From: Paroedura picta | Taxonomy: Eukaryota > Chordata > Lepidosauria > Squamata > Gekkonidae | Direction: 5' to 3' | DNA: 64,000 nt | Assembly (NCBI RefSeq): GCF_049243985.1 | Contig: NC_135372.1 | Location: 95,161,318-95,225,317 of the forward strand | Shown: in pieces, positions 12,554 to 24,051 of the stretch | Numbering within the stretch: the stretch's first letter is position 1 | Layout: each line of letters starts with the position of its first letter | Made by a program: the position numbers and the translations under genes | Notes under the pieces: generated by a model | The model's database searches: none | Seen by the model: only the letters and a program-made list of their open reading frames with translations | Told to the model about the DNA's origin: nothing

Positions 12554-13491
12554 CTAGGAATTAAGCCCGCTGTGGTAAAAATACAGTGGGCGCTAGCTGG
12601 GGGAGAAGTTGGGGGCGGGTGGCTGGTGGACGGGCCCTGGCTTGGGGGGGGGGTGTCGGCTGTCGGTATGCAGCGCCCTTCCCGTCCTGGAGACTCACCG
12701 GGGCTCTGGCGGCTGGCAGTGTCGAGGATCCGAGGTGGGCAGCGGGTGGGCAGGTGGCTGAGGTCGGGGTGCCATGGTTGGGTGTGGCGGTGTGTGGGCA
12801 GCGGCTCCACAGCGGGCCGCTGTCACCGGGCCGCTGTCGACAGTTTCGTGGCTCCACGGCGGTCCTCGTTGCAGTGGCGGTATGTTGTCATGGCCGTTGG
12901 AGGCATCGGTGGGCCGCTGGCGGGGGAGCGGGTCACGGCCGTAGTCGTCGTCCACAGTGCCATGTTGTGTGGTCGCAATTGGTGGCGGCGGCGGTGGCAA
13001 AGTCTACAGGAAGCGGTGCAGTGGCAAAGCATGGGCCAAAGGTCTGTCGTTGGCGTGGCAGCGGGCAATTCCGGGGCCGGTTGGGCAAGCGGGTGCATGT
13101 GAGTGGGGGTTTGGGGGTGGGAAGGGCACGGGCATCGGCGGCCGGGGACGGACCCTCGGGGTGGAGGTGGGAAGGGCTCAGGTGGCGGCTGGCGGGGTAG
13201 GGCGTCGTGGAGGTGCGTTCGCAGAGAAGGGCAGTCGGTGGGCGGAGGGAAAGCAATTTTCCCCAGGGTAGTGGGGCGAGCCTCCTTCCTGGCGGCCATC
13301 TGGGCAGGATGGTGGCTCGGGAGGAATGGAGTCTGTGGCGCGGCATTCAGGAGACGGGCCAAGTGTCCTCCCAATTGGACACTTGGCCCTGGAGTGCCTC
13401 CGAGTTTTTATCCTGGACAGAGCCTGCCCTAACTCCTCCCCAACAGCCCTTACTCTTTTATTTAATCCGCTCCACAGGAACGGATTAAAGA
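12554..13491 (-). mobile_element. Non-autonomous Helitron with GC-rich passenger
   Basis: Read on the minus strand the element starts TCTTTAATCCG, has a subterminal palindrome (AATCCG...CGGATT), and ends in a stem-loop (12565-12591, GCCCACTGT paired with ACAGCGGGC) followed after a few bases by CTAG. It sits between A (12553) and T (13492). TC start, 3' hairpin, CTAG end and A/T target are the defining Helitron features. The ~900-bp interior is very GC- and CpG-rich, unlike the flanking AT-rich DNA, and contains a perfect 13-bp hairpin (13356-13368 with 13377-13389). No Rep/helicase is encoded. Open frames on both strands reflect the GC content. Confidence 0.8.
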
Positions 13492-13499
13492 TAGTCATT

Positions 13500-13845
13500 G
13501 CAAATAGTATGCAGTTTGGTCCCTATGTATAAGTGTATTAATGCTTTAGCTGACTACCTGAATAACTTAGAAGTACTTATTCATCATCAGCTACCACATT
13601 ATATTTTGAGCAGTGCTTATATAGTATCATTTTTCTTGACCTAAACAGGAGATCAATTTTCTGTTGCAGCCTTTCAAGCCAATGAGACAAACACTTTCTT
13701 GGAGCTGAAAATCTATCCATAACCCTCTGACACCCGGTTGGATCCTTTTTTTCTGACCTTTAGATAACATGCTTTTGTGCACTGATAATTCTTTCATCTA
13801 AAGAACTGGTTTTCTGTCTTCCCTCAGGGAAGCTGAGGGGTAGCT
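13500..13845. other. Intergenic, no gene seen
   Basis: AT-rich. A segment near 13570-13690 weakly resembles 14460-14580 (CATCATCAG then ACATNATATTTTG), perhaps an old duplication or two copies of one repeat. Confidence 0.4.
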
Positions 13846-14036
13846 CAGTGGTTGAGAACCAGGTTCCATTAATGGTATCCCCACTTAAAAGATCTGAGGT
13901 AGCACATTCTAGGAGAACTCTTTCTCTATCAGATACAGTCAGGGAGGGGTCATGGCTCAGGGAAAGGACTATGTTTCAGTGGTAGGGCATTTGCTTTACA
14001 TGATCTCAGGTTCAACCTCCAGCAGTTAATCTGTAA
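13846..14036 (+). mobile_element. tRNA-derived SINE, GGCTCAGTGGTAG family
   Basis: Two tRNA-like heads follow one another: GTAGCTCAGTGGTTGAGAAC with GGTTCCA near 13851, and TTTCAGTGGTAGGGCATTTG with CAGGTTCAACC near 13974. Boxes A and B are recognisable in both. Other copies of this family lie inverted at 33832, 41246 and 49343. Confidence 0.7.
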
Positions 14037-14083
14037 CATAAATAAAGCCCGACTAGGGTGGTGGGAGGAGTTGGAATTCATCA

Positions 14084-14127
14084 CCTACCTGATTGGCCAT
14101 TTTATAATGAACAGCCAATCAGGTAGG
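14084..14127. repeat. Perfect 14-bp inverted repeat with CCAAT boxes
   Basis: CCTACCTGATTGGC (14084-14097) is exactly complementary to GCCAATCAGGTAGG (14114-14127), with a 16-bp A/T-rich loop. Each arm contains a CCAAT/ATTGG. It is probably a piece of a foldback or MITE element; outer flanks also show partial complementarity. Confidence 0.75.
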
Positions 14128-14129
14128 CT

Positions 14130-15574
14130 GTCCCACCCCTGGCTTCATCTCCCTCTGGCTTCTTTCTGCAAAAGCTCATATGTGCAACATATTGAGCTGG
14201 AACAACAACTGAGAGGCCTTGGCTGTATTTTCTGATTTCCCTACCAGACTGTTTTTTTTTTTTCATTTCAAATCCAGGCCCAGAGAGCGTGGGCACTGTT
14301 TTTCTAGCTGCTGGCTAAAGAAACCAGTGGCTTGTTATTCAGAAATAACTTACATCACTTATAACTGAGTCTTGAGGAGTTTTAAACTGCTGCTTGGAGG
14401 AGCTAGTGTCAAAGCTCTATTGTGATTTTATAGCTATATTTCAGAAATCTGGCTAACAAGTAAGTGTATATTAATCATCAGTCATCACATCATATTTTGC
14501 TCTACTTTGTAGCCCTTTTTATATTCTAATCAGGGGACCACTTTTCTATTTTATATTTTTATAGTCAATGATACAAGATGCTTTGTAGGAAATTGAGAGC
14601 CTATGGGAATGTGTGTGAAGATTTTGTGTTTTCATCTTCCTCCCCAGATGTGAGGAGACTGTTGATTTTGGCAGCAAAGCAGATTGCTTTGCTATATAAT
14701 CCCCCCCTTTTCTTTTCTGCCATAAACTTGGGGGGGGGGGAGGGAGAATCAGACAGCTGTGCAACAGTCCCTAATCCTATAAGAGACCTAATAAGCTCAT
14801 CTTTTCAATTCCCATTGGTATGCTGAGCATCTTAATAAACCTGGATAGTTGTACAGAGCTAAGAACATGCTTTGTCATTCCCACTCTATGGTACTCTGAC
14901 TTTAAGGGGCTGTAAACCAGTTTTCAACATGACTGGACAGCAATACTAAATCGCAAGGAGGATTTATGTAAACATTCAGCAGCCCTTTTAATTATTAAAT
15001 GCTCTTTCCTGAACAAATTTAATGAAGTGTGGCCCAAGTACTTAGGAGGTTTGCTCATTTTTATCCTGAGAGTTAATTAATTAAAAAAGTGCTTCTGGCA
15101 TTCTTCAAATTTTGTTCTTAGGTTAGCTTCAGCTCCAAATGTTGCCTTTATGTACGAATAAGATTGCACAGAATTTTAAGCCAATATTGTGTGGCACCTA
15201 AAACTAATTATTCCAGAGCATTTATTTCCTAAACTGTATTATTGCACGGTTGATGAAGAAAGAGCTGTGCTGTCATTTCTGGAATGTTAAACGTGGAGTT
15301 TTAATGGTATTTTTATGTTGAGGTTTTTCTAGATATATTAATTCAGTGTATCTAAAACATGCAAGCCCCAAAGTGCCCAGGAACTCCCCCCCCCCCCGAC
15401 ACACACACACCAGTTCTGGAGAATCCCTAAAGCTAGCCAGCTGGATAAAGAGAGGAGCTTCCAAGACAGAGATACCTTCTGTATCTGCTATTCTCCACCT
15501 ATATCATATTTTTGTCTAGGTGATAGAGAACCTAAATAGCCTGTGGTAATTTTAGAGTATGTGTGAAAGGTCAA
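14130..15574. other. Intergenic, no gene seen
   Basis: No gene. Homopolymer runs of C near 14700, G near 14732 and C near 15387 are visible. The longest frames are below 90 codons and featureless. Confidence 0.55.
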
Positions 15575-15792
15575 CAGGGTATAATGGTTAAGAACAATGG
15601 AGTCAAATCTGGAGAACCAGGTTTCATGTCCAACTCTTCCACATGAAGCCTGCTGGGTGACCTTGGACCAGTTACAGTTTTCTCAGAACTCCCTCAGCCA
15701 CACCTACCTCACATGGTTCCTGTTATAGCGAAAGGAAGGGAACATGATTGTAAGCTGCTTAGAGACTTGTTAAGATAAAGTGAGATTTTTAC
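15575..15792 (+). mobile_element. tRNA-derived SINE, (TTC)n-tailed family, old copy
   Basis: Shows GGGTATAATGGTTAAGAAC (box A region), a degenerate CCAGGTTTCATGTCC (box B region), GCTGGGTGACCTTGGACC, CTACCTCACA and GATTGTAAGCTGCTT in family order. The (TTC)n tail is lost. Confidence 0.8.
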
Positions 15793-16005
15793 ACATATTC
15801 ATTTTTGGCTTCTTCTACCTGTAAGGCTTGACAAACAGCACATTATCTCTGAGACAAAAAGAGAACCTGTACTGAAGATCCAGGGCTGCTTACTGGTCTA
15901 GCTGGACTTACTGAACTCCCTAAAGGCAAGAATCTACAAATGATGCTGAGGGTTACAAATGTATCCAATCACAACACTACACTAAGGCCAAACCAAAAAT
16001 GATCA

Positions 16006-16390
16006 CAGAATCATAGAGTCGGAAGGGCCATACAGACCATCTTGTCCTTCCCCCAGCTCAGTGCTGGATCAGCTTAAAGCATTCAGGATAAGTATTTGTC
16101 CAGCTGCTACTTGAAGACTGCCTGTGAGAGGTAGCTCACCTTCTCCTTAGGGAGTCAGTTCCACTACTGAATTACTCTGACTGTGAATGCCCCCCCCCCA
16201 AATATTTAGCCTGTATCATTATACACATAGTTTAAATCAGGAGTAGTCAGACTGTGGCTCTCCAGATTCCATGGACTACAATTCCCATGTGCCCCTGCCA
16301 GCCCCTTGTTTAAACCCATCACTGTGGGTCCTATCCTCAGCTGATGGATCTGTCTGAGGCAGTTCCTGTGTAACGAAGTAGATGCAGATC
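16006..16390 (-). mobile_element. CR1 LINE 3' end, interrupted
   Basis: ATCATAGAGTCGGAAGGG is the complement of the typical CR1 3' terminus. It is followed by the 3' region seen more completely at 32428-32990 (GGGAGTCAGTTCCACTACTG, then GTGGGTCCTATCCTC). An 80-bp element interrupts it at 16237-16316. Confidence 0.8.
16237..16316. mobile_element. Short element inserted in CR1
   Basis: An 80-bp insert with the block GGACTACAATTCCCATG, a sequence very common in squamate genomes. It is flanked by near-identical 8-bp repeats AGTTTAAA (16229-16236) and TGTTTAAA (16317-16324), consistent with hAT-like insertion. A related copy lies at 39380. Confidence 0.65.
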
Positions 16391-16721
16391 TCCTGAATTA
16401 AAATTGGACCAGTTGTAATTGAATTTGGGGATTCACTCATTGCTGAGGTATTGACTATGACAAATACTACCCAAGTATTCTCACTTTATGAATGGGACCC
16501 TGGAAAAGCCAAGGGTGTGGAACATCACGCCCAACTAACAGATCCTTCTTCATTCCATGAACAATCCTGGAAACTGACGTTCTGAGATAGAACATATAAG
16601 ACAACCCCTTCATGATTTACAGACCAATGGTACTATCACTGCATTATGCAGTTCCCATACCTTACGTATAGTTATAAGGAAAAAGAATGGGCAGATCAGA
16701 ATATATGTTGATTTTTTTTTT

Positions 16722-16870
16722 TGGGCCGTCGAGTTGCAGCAAACTTATGGCAACCCCATAGGGTTTCAAGGCAAGAGACATCCAGAGGAGGTTTGCGGTT
16801 ACCTGCCTCTGTGAAGCAACTCTGGTATTCTTTGACAAGATCTGGCAAACCTGGGCCACTCAGGTCAAGG
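16722..16870 (-). mobile_element. 5S rRNA-derived SINE, degraded
   Basis: GCCGTCGAGTTGCAGCAAAC and ACTTATGGCAACCCCATAGG on the plus strand mark the complement of the 3' part of the family, and the following part is the complement of the 5S-like head, which is clearer at 36705 and 62645. Such 5S-derived SINEs with a LINE-like tail are known from lizards. Confidence 0.65.
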
Positions 16871-17117
16871 TGTGTGGGGATTATAGGACACTAAATAAAT
16901 AAGTAAATATACAAAACCCAACCAATACACTATGTATGCCAGCATGTGCAAAATGCCTTGGACTGTCTAACTGGGAGTCAATAATTTCCAGTATTTGACA
17001 TTTGGATTGGGTATTATCAGATTCCCATAGTAGAGAAGGATAAGGAAAAGACAGGTGTCATATGTCCCTTGGACCCTGCCACTTCTAGAGGTTTGTGGAC
17101 AAAGCTGTGAAGGATTT

Positions 17118-17286
17118 GAGCCTGCTGTTCTGAGCAAGCAGGAATATCAGAGCTCTCTCAGCCTCACCTACCTCACAGGGTGTCTGTTGTGGGGAGAGGA
17201 AATGGAAGGTGATTGTAAGCTGCTTTGACACTCCTTCAGGGAGAGAAAAACAACATATAAGAACCAACTCTTCTTCTTCTTCTTCC
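17118..17286 (+). mobile_element. tRNA-derived SINE, 5'-truncated, (TTC)n tail
   Basis: Begins within the body (TCTCAGCCTCACCTACC), continues through TGTCTGTTGTGGGGAGAGG and TGTAAGCTGCTTTGA to ATATAAGAACCAACTC and (TTC)5. The tRNA head is missing. Confidence 0.85.
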
Positions 17287-17289
17287 ATT

Positions 17290-18042
17290 AGGGTTAGCTT
17301 TTAAAGAGTGACAGAAAAAAGAGTGGCAGCAAATGACTATTAGGCTGCATTGTTTTTTTCTGAATGCCTTAGGAGAGCATTGATTTTCTGAAGCATTAGG
17401 AAAAGCATGAAAACAAAAAAGGATTAGCTTAGGATAATAATATATTTTATTTATGTATGTGTTCGATTTATATACAAAATGGGCTCAGAGTAGTTTACAA
17501 TAAATAATGTTTTAAATGTTAGCACTGTACTTTATAATGTTAGCTCTGTTATCTAAAGAGCACCCATTCTTGCCCTTTACAAGTAACAAATATCAATATT
17601 GTCACTATGTGACTCACATTTCCATCTTAAATCTCAGCACCATATACTATATGTCTCTACCTGTGAGTAAATTCTAATATGTTCAGCTAACCTTATCCTC
17701 AGGTAAGCAGCTATGACACTTTTAGTCAGTTAGTGTCAGGATTCTGCATGGGAGAGGGAATAAAAGACCATTAAATCCATTGGAGGCTAAAAGTAGCTGA
17801 CTTCAGCACTGAAAGGGTTGAGCTGCCCTCCCACCACCACTTCTCCACATTGCTGTTTGCTGAAACTGCTTTGTTTTTTTTCCTGAGAAAAGAAATAAGC
17901 TGTCTGGGATTGGCTACACATGCTTGTACTGAATGCCTTGTTTGGCCCTGGAACATTCAGATGCAGAGGGCTCTAGTATTTTAAATCGGCCCACTATTAT
18001 ACAAATTTGGGCTAGTGGTGATGTTCTGAGGAGGAATGTATC
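17290..18042. other. Intergenic, no gene seen
   Basis: No gene or clear repeat. A possible LINE-tail remnant lies near 17440-17510 (TTATATACAAAATGGGCTC). Confidence 0.5.
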
Positions 18043-18055
18043 TCTCCTAGAACTA

Positions 18056-18240
18056 AGGTTGCCAACTTCCAGGTGGTGCCTGGAGATTTCCTGAAATTAC
18101 AACTGATCTCCAGAAGACAGAGTACCCCTGTGAAAATGGTTCCTTTGGAGGGTGGGCTGTATGGCATTATATGCCACTGAGGTCCCTCATCAGACTCCAT
18201 CACCAGATCTCCAGGAATTTCCCATGTGGAGTTGGCAACA
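18056..18240 (+). mobile_element. GGTTGCCAAC element with long target duplication
   Basis: Left end AGGTTGCCAACTTCCAGG and right end GGAGTTGGCAAC are inverted relative to each other. Flanks TCTCCTAGAACTA (18043-18055) and TCTCCCAGAACTA (18241-18253) agree at 12 of 13 positions. The interior carries CTGATCTCCAG, GAAAATGG and GGAGGGTGGGCTGTATGGC, as in the 33 kb copy. Confidence 0.7.
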
Positions 18241-18554
18241 TCTCCCAGAACTAGGAGAGGTCTGGAGCATCCTGATAATCTACCCTATAATATGTATATC
18301 ATGTAGGAGGAACAGCTTGTTCCTTTCAGAGTACCTTGGCACCATCCCATTTACTTCTGAAAAGCAAGTGATTGTATTAAATCAATTTGTATTTGCTCCT
18401 TATTAGTAAATCACTTACCATTAATGTTACCTCCCACTTATATCATTAATTGGGGCATTCAGAGCTGCCTTTATTTGTTTCGGATATTGGCTTTAAATAA
18501 AACCATATTTAAAATGGCTGCTTTATTGTTCCACAGAACGTGACACCTCTGAAG

Positions 18555-18587
<33 letters not shown>

Positions 18588-18600
18588 CATTATCATTATC

Positions 18601-18635
<35 letters not shown>

Positions 18636-18649
18636 CATCACCATCACCA

Positions 18650-18697
<48 letters not shown>
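18555..18697 (+). repeat. (ATCATT)n-(ATT)n compound microsatellite
   Basis: About 85 bp of ATCATT units are followed by a CACCATCACC interruption and about 45 bp of ATT units. It adjoins the LINE/SINE end at 18698 and probably grew from that element's ATT-type tail. Confidence 0.95.
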
Positions 18698-18699
<2 letters not shown>

Positions 18700-18800
18700 T
18701 AGATTTATTTCCCGCCACTCCCCGTAGGCTCATGGCGGGTCACAATAGTCTTATCCCCATTAAAATACCCATTAAAAGACTTTAAAAACAATCCCAACAT
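18698..18800 (-). mobile_element. 3' end of a retroelement (family uncertain)
   Basis: TAGATTTATTTCCCGCCACT then GGCTCATGGCGGGTCACAA, next to ATT repeats, is a pattern recurring in squamate genomes as the complement of a retroelement 3' end. A related fragment lies at 29490. Confidence 0.5.
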
Positions 18801-18899
18801 GGCGGAAGCTCTCCTTATTCCTATCCCCTGCTATCAGAGCGGCAGGGAGGGTGGGGAGGAGATCTAACTTACTAGGTCTGGGGGGGGGGGGGGGATGCT

Positions 18900-21660
18900 G
18901 GCATTGTTTTGGTCATTTTATAATTTGCTTTGTTTCCGTTTATATTGCAGATTGCTGTGTGCATTCTTTCTACGATTCTGGTACTTGTAGCAAATCAGAC
19001 ACCTGAAAGCATCCAGTTTCCACCAGATTAAAATAGAATTTCCTTTTGAATAGAAACAAAGACAAAAGGTTGACATTTTTCATCAGGTTAAAAAAAAAAC
19101 CCATTTCCTACCCAGCTGTCGTGCCTGCAAATTATTGCTAGGGACCAGCATGAATTCACAAATTCTGCTTTTGAGCCAATTGCACCAGAACACTGATGGA
19201 AATGTGAGGTTGCTGGCCGGTTGTGACTGAAAGGGTACTGCTCAGAGGTGTATGACACAATCTTCCTGTCCTTTATGCCAATAAAAGTACTAAATAAAAT
19301 AAAATAAATCTTCGTGTCCTTTAAAAATAAAAATAAAAACCTGTACCATGTTACTGTCCTTCTGTACTACTTCATAATTTCAGCACCACACTGCTGACAC
19401 CCCGACCTCCTTTCCTTCTCCTGTTGCTGACTAGTCTTGCTATTGCAAGGAAAGCCTTTCTCTCTCCCCCCCCCCCCCCGTCCCCAATTTGATTGGCAGG
19501 AACAATGAATGCCCCTTCCTCATTGTGCAGGTTGGGCATGTCTTTCGCTCATTAAGGCACCAGTGTGTGTTTGTGACTTAGCTCCGCCAGTTACAATTCT
19601 AAAAAGTTATGATTCAGAATTTGCATCTTTGGGCCTGTTTCGCCCTTGCTGCTCAGACATCATGCTAGTACAAAATGAGTGGAACACTATTACTGAGTAA
19701 CTGAATGAAATTTAAGAAAACCTTTCTCCTTTGCTTTAAACATTAGGTTGAATCTTTCTCCTCCCAATAGGGAAAGTCATTCTATCGTTATGAGATTTTG
19801 GAAAACCTAGAACCAGAGCCCAATTCGTGTTTGTATTAGGTACAAACTATGTGTTATCATAAACATATTTCTTCAGTTTCTTCCATTTATATACCACCCC
19901 CCTCGAACCAGTCATCATGTGGCTGCTGCTGACTGGTGTCCCCTCCTCTCCCTGATAACGTAACTTAAGGAAGATGAATGAAGTGGTCTCATTGTGCTCA
20001 GCATTCTTCTGCTCTGCTTGTCCTGGCTGCTGTTTGTAGGGGTTGGGGAAATGCTCATCATGATGACAGATCTAATAGGTAACTTGGCCCTAGGTATGTG
20101 GTTACTGTGCGAAATGACCCTTTCTTATCAATAGTGGCTGAACACAGCAGCAATTGGGCAAGACACAAGAGAGGCTGAAGACATATTTGGGACAAAGGGT
20201 TTCCCTAAGTGTCTACTCCAGCTTCCTGCATTCAGATTTTATTTGCTCCTTAACCCTTCAGTTTTATATCCTTGCAGTAGCATCAGCCACATTTGGCTGA
20301 CTCATAGATTTGGATAGAGCTTTAATGTGTGCAGAGCATCCTGGCCTCTTTCTCTGTGGCCATTGACAGTAAGTGCCACCAACCCCCCTAGGTAAGTTCA
20401 GGCAAATAGGTTTATCAGAGGGAGTCAGTGCAGAAGCAGAACCCAGATTCTTGGTCCAATTCACTAGCCCTTTGCTGCAGAGAGAGCATTATGCTCTTCC
20501 AAAACATAATGAAAATACCCCTTTCCAAAACATGACAGAAAAGAGAAATTGGCTAGTTTATTTCAGAGTACTAAGTTCTCTTCCCCCGCTGAAGATCTCA
20601 GTTGCCCAGAAATAAGCATGTGGAACGCTTACCTTGTGAATGTGCTATTTTCTTGTCTAGGTCAGTGCTCTGGAGACTCCTCTTGTCTGCTGCTCTTTTG
20701 TGCCTGATCTTATGGTCCTTTATATAACTAACACCAGCATGTAATTACATGAATTGCCCTTGTCAGCACCTTTGATTCTTGGAGAGAAAGGCAACCAGAT
20801 ACATAGGAACATAGAAATGGTTTTATTACATGCATATCTCCTTCTTCTGCTGGGATTGGTAAGAATTCTGAGTTTCCAAGGATGGCTTGGAAGTTCTTGC
20901 TGGTTGCTACTCTCCAAGTTCTAAGGTATGCCCTCTTCCCCTTCTGCAATAATTCTTGTATAGTTTGATCCTTATATCTGTGTAATTTGAAGCACCTGCA
21001 ACATCATTAGCAGTCAAAATACAGCCTTATTATGCTTGTGGCAAAGAATGGCCCCTTCACACATTACTTTTTAAAGCATATATATTTAAAAATACAAAGT
21101 GTGAATTCAGCAGACCAATACAAATATGTTATATATGCATTCATCAGGAAGCACATTTTAGTTGTAGCTTCTTATTGAGTTTGTCCTTAGTGCTTACAAG
21201 GTTTATTTACCTTACAAGGTTTATTTACCTGAAATGTTGATGATGCTCTATATTCGAGTTAGCTGGCTTGAGGGTTAAAATTTCAAGTTTTTGTGTATCT
21301 CATAGAATTGCTAGATTTTAATATGTATAATTAGGCTTTGTGGAATTCTCTATCAACAGCTACTATATTTATGTTTATCCACATGTATGCTTTCACTTGT
21401 GGAAAATTACAGCTTTAAAGAATTTCCCCATCATTTAGCCATTTTTTTCAGCATTACAGAAAATTAAAGTGTCACACAGTAATTATGTAGACACTGAGAT
21501 TGTGAAAGTTAAATCTTTACTGCTATCATAAATGATAAAAACTCAAATTACTTGCATCACAGAATAGAAGGTGCCAAATAAACAACACAACACATCATTC
21601 TGAGATGAATATACTGTTTTATGATTTATTGCTTTGTCAAGACACACTTTTCACTTATTA
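18900..21660. other. Intergenic, no gene seen
   Basis: A G run ends near 18894 and a C run lies at 19467. No frame longer than about 80 codons and no recognisable domain. AT-rich from 21000 onward. Confidence 0.55.
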
Positions 21661-21667
21661 CAGGTGG

Positions 21668-21885
21668 GCTGTTTTTCCAAACTGAGGCTATTGTATTTTG
21701 GTCACATCATGTGAAGAATCACCTGAAAAGACAGTCATGCAAGAACAAGCTGAATGCAGCAGGAAAAGAGGGAAACCTATCATGAGATGGATTGACTCTG
21801 TCAAGGAAGCCATAGCCCTCATACTTGAACAAGGCATCATAGGATGTTTTTGGAGGTCATTAACTCATGGGGTCTGCATAAGTCA
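21668..21885 (+). mobile_element. BovB/RTE LINE, ORF2 C-terminus
   Basis: The plus strand reads YFGHIM (with a stop in the copy), then SRKRGKPIMRWIDSVKEAIA and WRSLTHGV before a stop. This matches the closing segment of BovB ORF2 (RGRxRMRW-D-I...W-ALVHGV), encoding the end of the reverse transcriptase protein. Only the last ~70 codons remain, so it is 5'-truncated and dead. Confidence 0.75.
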
Positions 21886-21889
21886 GACA

Positions 21890-22426
21890 TTTTAAAAATA
21901 TGAGCTTCTCAGAAGCAAAACAAAATGATCAAATTTAAGAACAGACAGGACAATCCTGGTGAGTGTTCCCCCCCTTTCTCATTGTGTAAAGCACATGTCA
22001 GGAGGAAGAAGAAAGGAGGAAGTGGCTGTAGGCAAGAAGGTCTCATTTGTACTTCTGACACTAAATCTGCACTGTGGTCCTCACAACGCTTAAGGAGACT
22101 TATAAAGCAGAAAAAATGGTTTTACAACACAGAAACTGAGACAAAATGAAGGCAGTAATAAAATGTAAAAAAGAGGTGAAAGCAACTTTAAGACTGCTCT
22201 CTGCTTATAGGGTTTTTTTGGGAGGGGGAATCTGATAGAGATGCTGCATCTGCTCACAAAAAAGTGTGTGATGGTCATGCATTTCTCAGATTAAGAGGAG
22301 AAAATCCATTCTTGGCTTTGCCAGGGAGAAAGTTAAGTGATTCCATGGTTGAGCCTGAGCAGTGCAGATTGGGGAAAAAAGCAAGCAGCATCAGAGTGGA
22401 CACCTGACTCAGGTGCAGATTGATTA
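21890..22426. other. Intergenic, no gene seen
   Basis: No supported gene or repeat. Confidence 0.5.
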
Positions 22427-22745
22427 TTTTTACCAGAGCAGAATTAACTTAAAAAGACCAGTGTATAATTGGCCCAGTAGTACCTTTGTTGTTGTTAGGT
22501 GTGAAGTCATGCCCGACCCATTGCGACCCCATGGACAATGATCCTCCAGGCCTTCCTCTCCTCTTGCATTCCTCAAAGTCCATTTAAGTTTGCACCAACT
22601 GATTCAGTGACTCCATCTAGCCACCTAGTAGTACCTTAGTAGCCACCTAGTAGCCACCTAGTAGTACCTTAAAGACTAACAATTTATTCCAGCGTAAGCT
22701 TTTGTAACTCATGAAAGCACCAACCATTGCAGTTCGTGTTAGCTC
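22427..22745 (+). repeat. Dispersed repeat interrupted by a LINE end
   Basis: An outer repeat (GGCCCAGTAGTACCTT ... TTAAAGACTAACAATTTATTCC and AAGCTTTTGTAACTCATG) is split by an insert. The word AGTAGTACCTT is repeated at 22476-22486, 22627-22637 and 22660-22670; the first two flank the insert, and the CCACCTAGTAG block between the last two is locally duplicated. Confidence 0.6.
22487..22626 (+). mobile_element. LINE-tail-like insert (BovB-related)
   Basis: Starts TGTTGTTGTTAGGTGTGAAG, continues GACCCATTGCGACCCCATGG. This GTTGTTGTTAGG-GCGACCCCATGG pattern is the complement of the 3' end of squamate BovB-type retroelements. It is bounded by the 11-bp duplications described for the host repeat. 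Confidence 0.55.
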
Positions 22746-22749
22746 ATCA

Positions 22750-24051
22750 ACTGTCTCCTTCTGGACCACTTCAGGTTTTGGGGAAAATGCAGAAGGTGAG
22801 CAAATGGCTGCTGTTGTCCCCACTGAGATCTGTTATACTTGATTGTTGGGTATAGGTGCTACAATCAATACATGGGCAACTGAATATGTGATAAAACCCC
22901 CATGTTTATCCACATATCCTGGTTTCATAAAATGAATATGCTTAGGCTCTTTTGCATAGATTACTCATGTACAGGCAGAATGCACATTCATTCACTGTAA
23001 CATATGGAAAGGGCTACAGAAACAGGGTAAGTTTACCTGTCAGATACATTTATGGCAAAATTTGCAGCATCTCTATCTTTGTTACTTGGCTATGTGGAAC
23101 CCTTGGGGTTTGCATCTCCCCTAGGAATACAAACTCCAGAATGTCCAACATGACCAGTGAAAAAACGATGGCCCCCGGTAATGATTTTTTGGACTGCCCT
23201 TTCCTCATATAAAGAGGCAGCCAAAATATATCAGATGAAAAGAGAAAGGAATGGGTAAACATGTTTGTACATATAACAGCCAAATTTTAATGAATAACTG
23301 ATTTGCCATTAAAAATATGTTCTAAGGACCATTTGTACTGCTTTGATTGGCTGTCGAGTATTTCTAATGTTTGCCAGAAATAAGAGTAAGTTATGTGGGA
23401 CAGCTAAACCAATTCCTTTGTTCTGTGGCTAACAGTAAACACATTCAACTGTGGAATTTCACCCAAGTTTTATGGCAAATTTCCTACTCCTATCCCAGTC
23501 AATAATATCCTATTTGATCAAAATACGCCCTAAAATGTGCTGGTAGTTAAGGCAGTTCCCAGAGCCTTTTGTATTTATTACAGCTTATTGTAAACCCTGT
23601 GAAGTAGTGGACACAGTTGTAAACCTCCAGGAGGGGTCAAATAGCTCTGCTCCTTGGGACTCTGTGCCTTCCGCTGACGAATTTGTGACACCAGTTTTCA
23701 TTTTAATTGAGTTTTAATTTTTTTATGGCTATGATGGATGTTGCTGCAAGACAGCAGATGGTGTTGGGAACAGCAAATTAATTATCAGGAAAGGTCATTC
23801 TTTGAAAGCAAAATAAGTTTCACATCTTTCTCCATTTTTGCCAGATAAATATGTCTGCCAGCAACTTGAGGGATGTTTTTAAAATAAAAAGAAAACATTT
23901 AAATCAATCATATTTGGATCAATTAGATGTCAAAGGACAAATCAGTGATGCAGATGCCGTTTCTGCTGCATGTGTGTAACTGGTACTGGAGCGGAGTCAA
24001 TGCTGTTGCAAAGAAGGGCAGGGCTTGTAAGGAGGATCAAGTGACTGCAGT
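22750..24051. other. Intergenic, no gene seen
   Basis: No gene. Nothing recognised beyond ordinary AT-rich sequence. Confidence 0.5.

Noticed and set aside
12586-13374. Several overlapping frames of 100-200 codons on both strands
   Set aside because: Explained by the GC-rich interior of the Helitron, where stops are rare in all frames.
13849-13930. Candidate tRNA gene
   Set aside because: Box A and B are present, but the body is SINE-like, no cloverleaf closes, and the head is duplicated.
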